Shown here one piece after another: positions 46,255-58,023 of a DNA stretch of 64,000 nucleotides (the first letter of the stretch is position 1; each line of letters starts with the position of its first letter). Below the pieces are notes generated by a model. That model made no database searches. It was not told where the DNA came from and saw only the letters and a program-made list of their open reading frames with translations. This DNA comes from Bagarius yarrelli (Eukaryota > Chordata > Actinopteri > Siluriformes > Sisoridae), in the NCBI GenBank assembly GCA_005784505.1, contig VCAZ01000003.1, positions 4,000,510-4,064,509 of the forward strand, given 5' to 3'. Position numbers and translations under genes: made by a program.

Positions 46255-47425
46255 ACATGCAATTTCACCCAAATAAGGATGGGTTCCCTTTTGAGTCTGG
46301 TTCCTCACAAGGTTTCTACTTTATCACAAGTAGTCTGAACTCACTACACAGTTTTAGTCTAAACTCACTACACAGTTTTAGTCTGAACTCCCTACACAGT
46401 TTTAGTCTGACTCAACTTTTAGTCACTACACAGTTTTAGTCTGAACTCACTACACAGTTTTAGTCTGAACTCCCTACACAGTTTTAGTCTGAACTCCCTA
46501 CACAGTTTTAGTCTGAACTCCCTACACAGTTTTAGTCGGAAACTCCCAATGTCTAAACTCACTACAAACAGTTTTTAGTCTGAACTCACTACACAGTTTT
46601 AGTCTGAACTCCCTACACAGTTTTAGTCTGAACTCCCTACACAGTTTTAGTCTGAACTCACTACACAGTTTTAGTCTGAACTCCCTACACAGTTTTAGTC
46701 TGAACTCACTACACAGTTTTAGTCTGAACTCACTACACAGTTTTAGTCTTAAAACCCTACCAGTTTTAGTCTGACTCCCTACACAGTTTTTAGTCTGAAC
46801 TCACTACACAGTTTTAGTCTGAACTCCCTACACAGTTTTAGTCTGAACTCACTACACAGTTTTAGTCTGAACTCACTACACAGTTTTAGTCTGAACTCCC
46901 TACACAGTTTTAGTCTGAACTCACTACACAGTTTTAGTCTGAACTCCCTACACAGTTTTAGTCTGAACTCACTACAAAGTTTATTCTGAACTCCCTACAC
47001 AGTTTTAGTCTGAACTCCCTACACAGTTTTAGTTTTTTTCTGAACACTCCCTACAACAGTTTTAGTCTGACTCCTCTACTACACAAGTTTATTCACTACA
47101 AAGCACTCCCTACACAGTTTTAGTCTGAACTCACTACACAGTTTTAGTCTAAACTCACTACACAGTTTTAGTCTGAACTCCCTACACAGTTTTAGTCTGA
47201 ACTCACTACAAAGTTTATTCTGAACTCCCTACACAGTTTTAGTTTGAACTCACTACACAGTTTTAGTCTGAACTCACTACACAGTTTTTCCTTGTCACAG
47301 TCACCACCGGCTTTCTCATTAGGGACCATCTTACACTTTTTTATTGTTACTGCATTCTGTGTGAAGCTGCTTTGAGAAAATGTCTAGGGTTAAATACATT
47401 AAATGCGCTAATACAAATAAAAATT
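46255..47425 (+). repeat. Dispersed repeat copy split by a 24-bp minisatellite
   Basis: The left flank is CCCAAATAAGGATGGGTTCC ... GAGTCTGGTTCCTCACAAGG. The right flank is TTTTCCTTGTCACAGTCACC ... GAAGCTGCTTTGAGAAAATG ... AATAAAAATTG. In the copy at 3,570 these two halves lie about 20 bases apart; here about 960 bases of tandem repeat separate them. Confidence 0.65.
46331..47288 (+). repeat. 24-bp minisatellite array, about 40 units
   Basis: The unit is GAACTCACTACACAG followed by TTTTAGTCT. Two main unit types differ at one base (CTCACT or CTCCCT) and are interspersed. There are no unique spacers, so this is a simple tandem array. Several units near 46,400, 46,540, 46,750 and 47,030-47,110 carry insertions or deletions. 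Confidence 0.95.
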
Positions 47426-47942
47426 GCTTGAGAGTCCAGCAGTGGCAGCTTGGTGGTTATGGGTTATAGTATTTTCTAATTCTTTCTAATTTGTAAAAAC
47501 TGAAAAAAAAATTAAGAAGTTGTCTTTGTTAAGGGAATCCAATTTTTTCTGTATATGCTTAAACTTGTCCTATTTTGTCACCTATGCACAACGGACATCA
47601 GCTGTCTTTGCCAGGTTTACGCTAATAGTCTTGATTTTTTTTTTGTAATAGTAGTAGTAGAACCTTTTTAGAATTTAGAGTTTTTTCATGTACTAAATCT
47701 CTAAATAAGCTTTGTGATAATTTAATATGCATAGATTTGCCATTTATACAAAATGAATAGCAAATTTCTAAAAAAACATACAAATACAGGGTCTCTATGA
47801 ATTTTTCTCGATTTTGTTCTTCTTGTTTGTTGCTGATCTACATTGGTAGCTGAATAAAAAAAAAACGATCATATACAAATCTATAACTTCTTGATATAAC
47901 ACTATTTTAATAAAGTCAATAATATACAGGAGTCAGAAACAT

Positions 47943-48169
47943 TCATACATCTATCCAACTATCGTCTATGCAATCTTAATCCATTGGGATCTTCATAGGG
48001 ATCTGCACTTTCTGCTGTAGGAGTCAAAAACATCCATCCATCCATCCATCCATCCATCCATCCATCCATCCATCCATCTATTGTCTATACGACCTTATTT
48101 CATGGGAATCTGCTGGCGTCTATCCCAGTTGTCACTGAGTGAAAGGCAGGGGTACACCCTAAACAGGGA
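47943..48169 (-). repeat. SINE-C 3' ends, two in series, with (TCCA)n
   Basis: 47,943-48,000 and 48,031-48,169 both carry CTATCGTCTATGC / CTATTGTCTATACG endings. The second is headed by 12 TCCA units and extends to CAGGGGTACACCCTAAACAG. Confidence 0.65.
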
Positions 48170-48831
48170 GTCGGAAACAATGTCTCTGAATATAAATTAT
48201 GGTGAATATGAAGCTCGATGACCAGCAGAGTGCAGTAGTGTCACATGAATTGTAGTAAAACGCTCAAGTTCAGGGGAGCCCAAAATACAGCCCACTGACA
48301 TTGTCCAGATGTGGAAGACATATTTTAAAAATTAAATTTTACATATATGTTATACTGATACCTGTTTTCAGTAATAAAGACTAGCTTTTAAACCACAATT
48401 CTCTAAGTTATTCATCTAGCCTAATTGTTAGATTAACACACCAACAAAGCGATACATTCTAAATAAGGATAGCATTACTGGGTGATGGAACACAGACTGG
48501 GCAAAATGGGCAAATTGTTGGGAAAGAGAAAAGTTAATAAAGAACACAGAAAATGTAACCAAAAGTGAATAAATTTTTAATTCAGTGCAAAGACACGGCT
48601 GTTTGTTTAATATGATATCTTTCATCTTTTATTAATTTTCTTCATATCTCTTGAAATGAAAGCTGATTAAATCAACAATAAACTAATCTAACATTTAGAG
48701 ACATTATAAATACCTTTAAAATCATAACAAAATCTCTATTCTGGGCAGTGTCATTTTCTGTTAAAGTTTGTTAACTCTTGCTCTAGTCATTTAATGTCTC
48801 CTTTATAAGAACGTCACTAAAAAAATACAAT

Positions 48832-49100
48832 TGACACTATAAGTACTGGGACACTTGACCATCATCCCCATATGTATTTCTGTATCTCATTCTTACCTTT
48901 ACAGGAATAGAAAGATTTCTTATCATGACTTCTCATCATGAAGGGTTCAGCCACTAAGGTTTTAGTGAGATCAGAAACTAATGTTGGATTAAAACTGTAG
49001 GTCTGGGGTGCAGTCACTTTTCCAGTCCATTCTAAAAATCCTAGAAAATGTTGTGCTTCCAACAGATGTTCCAATTTTTTTCTTTATATAGTGTGTTTGG
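48832..49100 (+). mobile_element. Tc1-like transposon remnant, 5' end
   Basis: It opens ACACTATAAGTACTGGGACA-CTTGACCAT, the terminal repeat of the family at 58,024, and retains GGGTTCAGCCACTAAGG and GCTTCCAACAGATGTTCC further in. It breaks off in AT-rich DNA. Confidence 0.55.
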
Positions 49101-49403
49101 ATAGTGCACACTGGAAGACTTAACATAAAAACAAAGGTTTTCTTGCTGTCTTTAAGTGTCAGTAAACTCAGCTTAGGGTTTAACTTTGTACCGACACAGA
49201 GTAAAGACGATACTGTATATTATTAATATTTAAAATATGGTATGGTTCACGGAAAATAAGTTCACGTAATGTAATGGTGCTATCATGTTTTGCGGTTATA
49301 CACTTTCATGTAAAATCTTTGCCTTTAGCTGCTCAAAATGGGATTTAAACTCAATTCACATTTTCTATCATATTTTTTGTGTATTTCCTTCTCCAGATGA
49401 AGG

Positions 49404-49591
49404 CATTTACATGTACAGCATTTGGCAGACACCCTTAACCAGAGCTACTTACATTTATCTCTTTTATACAACTGAGCAATTGGGGGTTGAGGGCATTGCT
49501 CAGGGGCCCAACAGTGGGGGCTTGGTGGTCCTAAGAATCAAATCCCGGCCTTCTGGTATCAGTCCAACCCTTTAACAACTAAGCCTTCATT
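49404..49591 (-). repeat. SINE-A
   Basis: CAGCATTTGGCAGACACCC to CTTTAACAACTAAGCC. It lies immediately left of the inverted-repeat element at 49,606. Confidence 0.7.
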
Positions 49592-49817
49592 TTGACCACA
49601 GACGGTCCTAATAAGGTGGACGTGATTTTGTCAAGTAGGATGTGATCCTGAATTAACATCCTACCAATCATAACCATTTGATGTCATCAGTGTGTGTCAA
49701 CCAAACCCGTCTCAATCCATTATAAAATCTTCTCCTTATTGTAATTAGAAATTGAATACATGTATATGCAGTTTAGTTAATGTGTGAACATTTCCCTCGT
49801 CTTCAGGACCAAAAATA

Positions 49818-49842
49818 GATGTGTGTGTGTGTGTGTGTGTGT
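49818..49842 (+). repeat. (GT)n microsatellite
   Basis: Twelve units inside the inverted-repeat element; copy 1 has a CA tract at the matching place. Confidence 0.9.
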
Positions 49843-50198
49843 GCAGCAAAATGTATTTAGGTGTCTGTGCATGAATAAATTCATAGACTTTTTGTTAAAT
49901 TTATGGTTACAAAAATCTGGCTTGTAATTGTTAAATTTTTAAAGGTTGTGATTTAATTAAATAAACTTAAACCCTGTTTTACAGTAAGAATGTTGCTCTA
50001 TTGCGGTTCTACAGGTTCACAGTTTCAGAAAATTTTACATTCATTAGAAATTGTTTAGGATTCACTGTCTAAATTCGTTAATGTTTATTTTAAATCATTA
50101 TAATCAATACAGTCAATATTTACTAATGTTTTTACTGAACTTTTATGAATTATTTTAATATATTTTGTCAAATTTTATGTTGTGATCCAATGTTAATT

Positions 50199-50470
50199 GG
50201 GGGGGGCAGGGTTGGCTCAAATGGTTAAGGTGCTGAGTTGTTAATCTGAAGACCAGAAACACCTGGGTTCAAGCCCCACCTCCGGCAAGTCAACCACTGT
50301 TGGGTCCTTGAGCAAGACCCTTAACCCCTCCTGCTCCAGGGGCGCTGTATCATAGCTGACCCTACGCTCTGACCCCAACTTACTAAGATGGGATATGCGA
50401 AAAATACATTTCATTGGCTCTGTACATGTACCTTGCACAATGAATTGAATATACTTATACTTATACTTAA
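50199..50470 (+). repeat. SINE-B, full length
   Basis: It carries TGGCTCAAATGGTTAAGG (A box), GGGTTCAAGCCCC (B box) and the CATTTCATTGGCTCTGTACA tail, then (ACTTAT)n. It is nested in the inverted-repeat element at 49,606. Confidence 0.8.
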
Positions 50471-50524
50471 TCCAGGAATCGTCATTGTCAGTAAATTGTT
50501 CCAAAAATCAATAAATTATCAGTC

Positions 50525-50880
50525 TCAGTGTTTTGACTTGGTTAGGCTCGCCGGCTGTGTTGCCCTGCGGGGCCACCGGAGGGGAACTGAGAGACTTTCT
50601 GTGTCGGTGTTGTAGAGACAATGTGCTCCATGTTTGTTTATGTTGTCTGTGTCTTGTCATGTGAGTCTTCCTGTCGTGACATTAATTAATTGTTTCCTCA
50701 TTCAACCCCTGTGTTTCAGCCTGTCTTTGACTTGCGCTGATGATTGTCACAGGTTGATGTTTATGTCAGAGTCAGAGTCAGAGTTGCTTGTGTTAGATTA
50801 GGTTTATGTTTTGCTTTTCCATGTTTTTGATTAATTCTTGAATAAACAGCGTTTGCATCCAACCCATTCTTGTTTGTGAA
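50525..50880 (+). mobile_element. Solo-LTR-like repeat (copy 2), nested
   Basis: It opens GGGGCCACCGGAGGGGAACT, contains a GAATAAACAGCGTTTGCATC end, and sits inside the inverted-repeat element at 49,606. The ends match the block at 9,485. Confidence 0.5.
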
Positions 50881-51651
50881 CAAAAAAGGTAAAGGTTCCA
50901 AAAAGGATTGAGGTGGGTTTGGTCGGCACACGCTGATGACATCAGATGGTTATGATGATTGGTTAATTGAAACGTTTATTCAAGATCAACAAAGGGTGTT
51001 AATCTAGGATCACATCCAACTTGGCAAAATCATGTTCACCTCCTTATAACGCTCCCTGCATGACTAGGACAGGCTGATGTTCTTTTACTGTAATTCATGA
51101 ACTCAACTGTGTGCAGAATAATGTACATCACCGATGAAGACTTATATATTGCTTTGATAGACAGCAAGTAACCGATCAATCATTTTGTCAGGCTTCTGCT
51201 CCAGTTCTTAGCAAGCTTAGCTAAACAGCTGTCTGAAATATTATTCAGAAATTACTCATATTTCTTAAAAACACTATTTGGCACAGACCATAGGCAATTA
51301 GTTCTGAAACTTGGCTGCAGAATATTCCCTGCAAATGTGATAATGTGACTAGATTTACAGGCAGCTTGTGTAATAGAATATTGAAAAACAGGTTAGATTC
51401 TGCTACCTGATGGTGGGTTGTTCCCCAGACTCCACTACTCATTTTTAATATACAGTTTCTCATCACCATAAATATTGGATGTATACATTGTCCATTTAAA
51501 TGAGGTTAACAGCTTTGAAAAATATATGAGAAATTCTGCGGGTCCATTTCTATTAGTGATATGATGCACCTATTATATTACCACTAAATATTGCTTTAAA
51601 AAATATTATGTAAGGTACAAAATGTTTATATGCTTTTAGAAAATACACTAA

Positions 51652-51795
51652 CACACTATATAGCAAAAAGTTTTTGGACACTTGACCATTACAACAATGT
51701 GTGATTCCAGATTGGTTGATGAAGTGAGGAGGTCTGGGATGCAGTCTATGTTTCGGTTCATTCCAAAAGGATTGTTGTTGGATTGTTGTCAAAGA
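51652..51795 (+). mobile_element. Tc1-like transposon remnant, 5' end
   Basis: The terminal repeat ACACTATATAGCAAAAAG, then TTTTTGGACACTTGACCAT, is clear. About 140 bases remain. Confidence 0.6.
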
Positions 51796-51857
51796 TTGTG
51801 TAGCATAGATACTGAATCAGTTTCCTGATATAAACAATGTTCCAGGTAGGAAGCAAA

Positions 51858-51980
51858 CCATCCATCCATCCATCCATCCATCCATCCATCATTTGTCTAT
51901 ATCCACTTATTCCTAATCAGGGTCACAGCTATCTGCTGTAGTTTATTCCAGCTGTCATTGGTCGAAGGCAGGAGTCAATA
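51858..51980 (-). repeat. SINE-C 3' end with (TCCA)n
   Basis: About eight CATC units, then ATTTGTCTATATCCACTTAT to GCTGTCATTGGTCGAAGG. Confidence 0.65.
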
Positions 51981-52531
51981 AGACAAAAAGACAAATAATG
52001 AACAAAAAATACCTTTACCCAATTAAGTACCTACACCCTGCACTATTTCAAAGACTGCTATGAGCGCTATGAGACGCTAACAGCTAGCGCAGAGTTGTTT
52101 GTTTGCCGTAGATATTTTTTAATGCTAATGAAAGGACACAGAATGATTCTGGGTTTGACAGACCTTACAGATTCACTATGGCAGCTGTTAAATATTAAGG
52201 CTATAATGTTTATATTTGCTAACAGAAGGCCCGGACTTAAAGCTCTTTGGTATGCTACTGATTTAATTTGTTTAGAATGGAAGAGGTGTGATACCAGTCT
52301 TTAGTTGTTGATGTCTAAGGAAGCCAGAGCAGGTTTCTTTAGAATGGTTATGGACGTAACCCCTGGATTCTCAAAGTAGCCAATATATGACCAGATGTTT
52401 GGATGATTTTTGTAATGGAACGTAATGGAATGTAAGCATTGTGGAAAAGACCAAGGAGCAGAACAAGAGGTCTTCCTAGGTCTAGGTTTCCTCTATATAT
52501 TTTATGGATTTGAACCATATATTTAAAAAAC

Positions 52532-52724
52532 GGGGAAATGGTAGTGCAGTGGTTAAGGTGTTGGACTGCTAATTGGAGGATCAGAGTTTGATTTCCAGCA
52601 CCACCAAGCTGCCACTGCTGGACCCCTGAGTAAGGCTCTTAAACCCCTAATTGCTTGGATGTATAAAAATGTAAGTCGCTCTGGATAAGGGCATCTGCCA
52701 AATGCTAGAAATGTAAATGTAAAA
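52532..52724 (+). repeat. SINE-A, full length
   Basis: A box TAGTGCAGTGG, B box region GAGTTTGATTTCC and tail GCTAGAAATGTAAATGT are all present. This is the best copy for defining the family. Confidence 0.8.
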
Positions 52725-53090
52725 ATAAAATAGTTTTATATTGATGTTCACTTAACTGTTGTTAGGCTTCAAGTTTAATTTAGGGTCTAGTCATAGCTAT
52801 ATTTACAGTACATAAAAGAAAAGCTCACTTAATTAATATTTATCACTAAACTTTCTTAACAAAAAACATCCATCAATTCCACTTTACTGAAGATAATCAC
52901 AGTTTGTTTTTACGAAGTTTAAAAGATTTCATCGCACATATTTTAAACAATGTTTTACATATATTTGGTTCCCTCACCAGCTCTTTCGTCTGAACTTATG
53001 TCAACGCTCCAAATTTGTCATTATTAGATTTTCTAAGGTTAATTTAAAAGTATATTTATTTTATTTCAGTCAAAAAAAAATTCCAGAATT

Positions 53091-53330
53091 CCAGGCACTG
53101 GTGGCTCACATGGTTAAGGCATTGAGATGTTGATTGGAAGATGTGGGTTCAAGCCCCACCAATGCCAGTCTGCCACTGTTGGGTCTCTGAGCAATACCCT
53201 TAACCCCAGGGGTGCTGTATTATAGCTGACCCTGCACTCTGACCCCAACTTTATAAGATGGGATATGCGAAGAAACAAATTTGACTGTGCTGTACAGTAT
53301 ATGTGACCAATAAAGACATTTACATAAGAG
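53091..53330 (+). repeat. SINE-B, variant tail
   Basis: The A and B boxes (TGGCTCACATGG, GGGTTCAAGCCCC) are clear. The end reads GACCAATAAAGACATTT, not the LINE-matching tail, so this is a different subfamily. Confidence 0.7.
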
Positions 53331-53910
53331 ATCAGACCACTTTAATATTACCTAAAAAGATTTATTGCCATTAAAGACTTAATTTTAGTATAAACAAAAA
53401 TGATGACAAACTTAATTATACTTATGTTCTTTTACATTTTTAACCGACTGTTTCCATTTTTTTAGTAGTTGATTTGATATCTAGGTCAATAACAGATCTT
53501 TACAAAGACCTTTTGAATCTTGTTTCTACTTGCCAGATTAAATAGTCTGTTCTGCATTTACTATGTTGACCTCCTGTTCATCTGCCTAGGAAGTGTAAAT
53601 GTAAATGTACTAAATGTATAGGGATGTACTATATAAAGAAACTAAGCAAAACATTCTAGTTGATATTAACTGAGGATATTTAATGCTGGAGTCACACACT
53701 GCTCACTTCTAATTTCCATGTCTGATGATCATTTTAACAAGTAAAATTGATTCTGGCGCCTGTCTTCCTCATTTTCACCCTTCCATCCAATTGTCATGAC
53801 AACCAGAATATAACTCTGTCTTTGATTGTCAGTTTTTATCCATTCTCAGAAAAAGCTATGATGAAGCATGTACAGAAATACACACAAATGCCAAATGTTA
53901 AATTGACTGG

Positions 53911-53952
53911 AACAGTGTGTGTGTGTGTATGTGTGTGAGTGTGTGTGTGTGT
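53911..53952 (+). repeat. (GT)n microsatellite, interrupted
   Basis: Two GT runs split by ATGTGTGTGAG. Confidence 0.9.
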
Positions 53953-54007
53953 TTTATGTTCATGCAGACTTTTAGAAAATAACTATTTTAGAAAATAACT
54001 ACTGCGT

Positions 54008-54305
54008 TGGCCAGTACGGTAGCTTAGCGGTTAGCACTGATGCCTCACAGCAAGAAGGTCCCAGGTTCGTCGATTACTTTGGGTACTCCGGTTTCCTCCC
54101 ACAGTCAAAAAACATGTATGTTAGGTTGATTGTTGATACTAAATTGCTCGTAGAAGTGAGTGTGAGTGGCCCTGTGATTGACTGGCAACCTGTCCAGGGT
54201 GTACCCGTCCTGCCTTTCGCTTTTATAGAGACCGCTGAGCTCCAGCAGATCCCTGTGACCCCAAATTAGAAAATAAGCGGGTATAGAATATGAATGAATG
54301 AATAA
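54008..54305 (+). repeat. SINE-C, full length with internal deletion
   Basis: CCAGTACGGTAGCTTAGCGG to GAATATGAATGAATGAATAA. The GTTTGCATGTTCTCC segment is missing. Confidence 0.75.
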
Positions 54306-54855
54306 ACTATTGTGTTAACCCTATACTGTAACCCTGAAAAGCATAATGCAACAAAGATTTAATCACCTACCTCAATCAACTGAGTTTTAGCAAAGTTTCA
54401 TTTGATACTTTTAATGCCATTTTGGTGCATCTGGTAAATCAGTCATTAAATTGTTGTTTTGTCGAGTTTTTCAGGTACTGTATATGCGAAAATTTTATTT
54501 GCCTATTTGAATGCTTCTCATGCATACATTACCACAAAGATTTAATAGTCCTTTTGCATAATTGTAAATTTAATTTTATAATTTTTTCTAATGTAAAATC
54601 CAAAAAAATAAGAGATTTTTTTTTCAAAATCATCAGTGTTTTAGTTTTCGTTCCATATGCGCCAAATGTTTATTCAAATAGGCTTGACAACTGGGTCTGC
54701 TTTACATCTAATGTTTTAAAAATGCAATGATGCTGCCAGTAGCCATTTTACTTCATTTTAATTTGTGATTCCATCTCAATTGGGATCAAATACAGACTCA
54801 ACATTGTCCTGATTAGCAAAGAAATGTTAGAAAATTTACAACTGACCCACTTCTG

Positions 54856-55005
54856 TGGGAGGTGATGGCTCATGGTAAAGGTTTGAAGATTGTGGGTTCG
54901 ATTCCCAACTCCACCAAGACACCACTGCTGGGCCCCTGAGCAAGACCCTTAACCCTCAATTGCTCAGTTGTGTAAATTGTAAAACTGCCAAATGCTGTAA
55001 ATGTA
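54856..55005 (+). repeat. SINE-A, internal deletion
   Basis: GGTGATGGCTCATGGTAAAG to GCTGTAAATGTAAC. The GTCGCTCTGGATAAGG part is missing. Confidence 0.65.
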
Positions 55006-55597
55006 ACTCTGTTCAGTTAATAAAGGTAAATCCACTAAATGTCTTCTTTTCCCCTTATAGTGAGATCTGAGATTGGATTTTTCTTTTCCCTTTAATAGTA
55101 TATTTAGTCCCAGTTCACTTTTCACATAATCGGGAAATAGTCAGCTCAGGGAAGTTTTAATATCCCACCTTACTGTACACACTCGCTGACCCAGCATATA
55201 TTTCAGCGTCTTCTAAAAGAGCTATCACTTTGCCCCACAGTGAAAAAAAGAATTATATAAGGTGACTTTTAAAGCTTTGCCAAATGCCGCTATAGAGAAG
55301 TATTACAGCAGGAAAAATAAGACTGTTACATTATTTGGTGACAGTTTATGGTTTTACATATGCTTCAGAAATTTTAATAACAAATCTAGAATGGAATCTT
55401 TAGCACTCTTACATCATCAGTAAATTACAATTCTTTTGTTCACTCTATATTTCCCATAAAAACCTGAATTATTTTCATTTCTCTGGTTACTGTCTGTCAT
55501 TTTTTAGTGCTATTTGGTTATCCTAGTGTGTATATTCATACTATACTTATCAGTTTGAAAGGTGTGTTCATATATTAATAATACATACTGTAGATCA

Positions 55598-55714
55598 TTT
55601 ATTCATTCATACCGCTTATTCCCTAATTCGGGGTCACAGGGATCTGCTGGAGTCTATCCCAGCTGTCTCTGAGAGGGCGAAAGGCAGGAGGGGGACAACC
55701 TGCACAGGTCACCA
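55598..55714 (-). repeat. SINE-C, 5'-truncated
   Basis: TTATTCATTCATACCGCTTA to CAACCTGCACAGGTCACC. Confidence 0.65.
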
Positions 55715-55784
55715 CATGCTGTATATAATTCATTATATTATTTACAACAATATTGTTACTGATAACAAGGATCTCCACAACATT

Positions 55785-55960
55785 GGGGGAAGTGGTGGTT
55801 AAGGTGTTGGACTACCAACTTGAAGACCAGAGTTTGATTCCCAGCATCACCAAGCCACCACTGCTGAGCCCCTAAGCAAGGCCCTTAACCTTGTGTAACA
55901 GGGAATAATGTAAGTTGCTTTGAATAAGGGCCATCTGCCAAATGCTGCAAATGTAAATGA
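55785..55960 (+). repeat. SINE-A
   Basis: GGGGGAAGTGGTGGTTAAGG to GCTGCAAATGTAAATGATG. Confidence 0.75.
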
Positions 55961-56502
55961 TGCTACCACCTGCAACAGTGATTCACCTGTTCAGCCAAAT
56001 TTAGCCAGTCTGTCTACTGAGGAAAACTGTGAGGTAACAGGATGTAAAAAATGGTGTAAAACAACACAAATAAAAGAACATGCAAAATTCCAAACCATGT
56101 CCATGGCACAAGATGGAACCAATGTAACTCTAGAAAACCCATATTGTCTTTTATTGTAGATGGTTTTATTTTAGACTACTACTCTTTTTTATTATCTATT
56201 TTGTTAGGGAGATGTTTGTTCGTTCATAATTTATTATGTAATTTGCGAACATCCCATCTCTTTGTTTTCAGAATAACTTAAGGAGTCTTTCAGAGTTAGG
56301 TTCTCTTCCTCATTGTAAAGATGTGTTGTAGGCTAATTGGCATTTTTTTAATAGGGTAAAAAAAATTTCATTGTGTGTGATTGTGTTCTGTAATAGGTTG
56401 ACACTTGTTCCAGGGTTTCCTCCACCTTATGGACCTTGTAACATTTTTAGGCTTCATACAGGCTTTCCTTAACCTTGTTAAGATAAACAATAAAGATAAG
56501 CA
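55961..56502. other. Anonymous sequence with a short open frame
   Basis: A frame ending at 56,159 reads CEVTGCKKWCKTTQ in part. It starts in a SINE-A tail, has no family match I know and no splice context. Confidence 0.3.
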
Positions 56503-56748
56503 AAGGGGCAGTGGTGGCTCAAATGGTCAAGGTGCTACGTTGCTGCTCTGAAGACCAGAAACACCTGGGTTCAAGCCCCACCACCGGCAAACCAACCACT
56601 GTTGGGTCCTTGAGCAGGACCCTTAACTCTTCCTGCTCCAAGGGTGCTGCATCATCTCTGACCCCAACTTACTAAGATGGGATATGCAAAAAACACTGCA
56701 TTTCATTGGCTCTGTACATGTACCTTACACAATGAAGTTGAATATTTA
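56503..56748 (+). repeat. SINE-B, full length
   Basis: GTGGCTCAAATGGTCAAGG and GGGTTCAAGCCCC boxes are present, with the tail GCATTTCATTGGCTCTGTAC followed by ATGTACCTTACACAATG. Confidence 0.8.
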
Positions 56749-56770
56749 TTTTATATTTAAAGATGATGGC

Positions 56771-56797
56771 TCGATGGATGGATGGATGGATGGATGT
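56771..56797 (+). repeat. (GATG)n microsatellite
   Basis: About six units after a SINE-B tail. Confidence 0.9.
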
Positions 56798-57707
56798 GGA
56801 TTTAGTGTGTAGTGTTTTTATTGTAAACATATAACTGTATGCACTTAATTGTCCTCTGAGTAGAATCTGAGTAGTGTCTTTTTGCTGGCTAAGTCAAAAC
56901 CGTCAATTAATTCTAAGTTCTACCAATTATTTTTGTCTTTTAAAACTGTGAGCGGTATTACTGAATAACGAGTTTTGATAAAAGCATTGCACTGATCATA
57001 ATGATGACATTATGACATTAAGATTTTCACAGTGAGACAGTGAGTTTTAAATCCTTACTTTACACCCACAAGCCCATGCTCACTTAAATATATATATTAC
57101 ATTACATATACATTTCCATGGTATGTGGGTGGTGATTACTAAGAAGACTCAGCCAATCTGAAATGTTAACTGAACTACTCAGCTAAGGCACTTGGTTGCT
57201 TTGGATAAAAGTATCAGAAAAACTAAAAATATGTTATCTGATATGCTTTACATAATGGTACATTTTCAGAAAAGTGTGGGAAGGATGTCATCAAAATTAC
57301 ATTCACATTGACAACCCAGGCTGTTTTTCCCTGCTGGTGCTGATGAAACTCTTTGGTCCTCAATAGTGAGAATATACACTGGGTATAAGTCTAATAAAAT
57401 AGTGCACTGCAAGTCTTAAATACAATTGGTTGTTTAATACTTATTTTCCAAGTGCAAAGATAAATAACAGGATCTCCTGTGGTCTGTACTGTTGATTAAT
57501 TTAAATGCAGGATAATCTGATTTTTGGAATACATGTCAATCAGTTTAGTATTTTGACTGCAATAGAAAATTACAATGGACGCACGATTAAGCAGAACGCC
57601 AGAACAATGTAGAAACAGGATATGTCATTCTGAGCTTCATGTCTAGTCGCATGTTAAAACCATAACAAAATTAACTGGATTCCATCAAAAGGCTAGCAAT
57701 AAAAAAG

Positions 57708-57848
57708 TGGGAAGTGGTGGCTCATGGTTAAGGTGTTGGACTACCAACCTGAAGATTGTGGGTTTGATTCCCAGCTCCACCAAGCCACCACTGCTGGGCT
57801 ACTAAGCATAGCCCTTAACCCCCAACTGCCCAAATAATGTAAATGTAT
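57708..57848 (+). repeat. SINE-A, 3' deletion
   Basis: GGGAAGTGGTGGCTCATGG to CCAAATAATGTAAATGTA. The B box GGTTTGATTCCC is intact. Confidence 0.7.
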
Positions 57849-58023
57849 AGAATAGGCTTGGAAATTTGTGCTCAAATTTAACACATTCATCAAATGATCA
57901 ACCATTTTAATGAAAAATTCCATATTTTTGGACTTTTATTAGATACTTTAATAGGTAAGTGACATTCCCAAGCCATGCATAGGTAAATATTTAGTAAACA
58001 CAAAACCCTATAAAACTCTACAT

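Larger units (their letters stand above)
49606..51046. mobile_element. Inverted-repeat element with nested insertions (copy 2)
   Basis: The left arm 49,610-49,735 and right arm 50,885-51,043 are inverted copies of each other and of the element at 20,622. The interior also matches copy 1 when reversed (for example TTGTGATTTAATTAA and ATCGTCATTGTCAG). It is broken by two inserts: about 49,973-50,475, which contains a SINE-B, and about 50,513-50,876, which is solo-LTR-like. Confidence 0.75.
51047..54007. other. Gene-free stretch, mostly SINEs between anonymous DNA
   Basis: Outside the SINE-A, SINE-B, SINE-C and Tc1 remnants listed, nothing is recognisable. Confidence 0.4.

Noticed and set aside
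46331..47288. Possible CRISPR-like array
   Set aside because: The 24-base units are contiguous with no unique spacers and the genome is vertebrate; it is a minisatellite.
55920..56159. 79-codon frame with several cysteines
   Set aside because: It starts in the tail of a SINE-A and has no known domain or splice sites.
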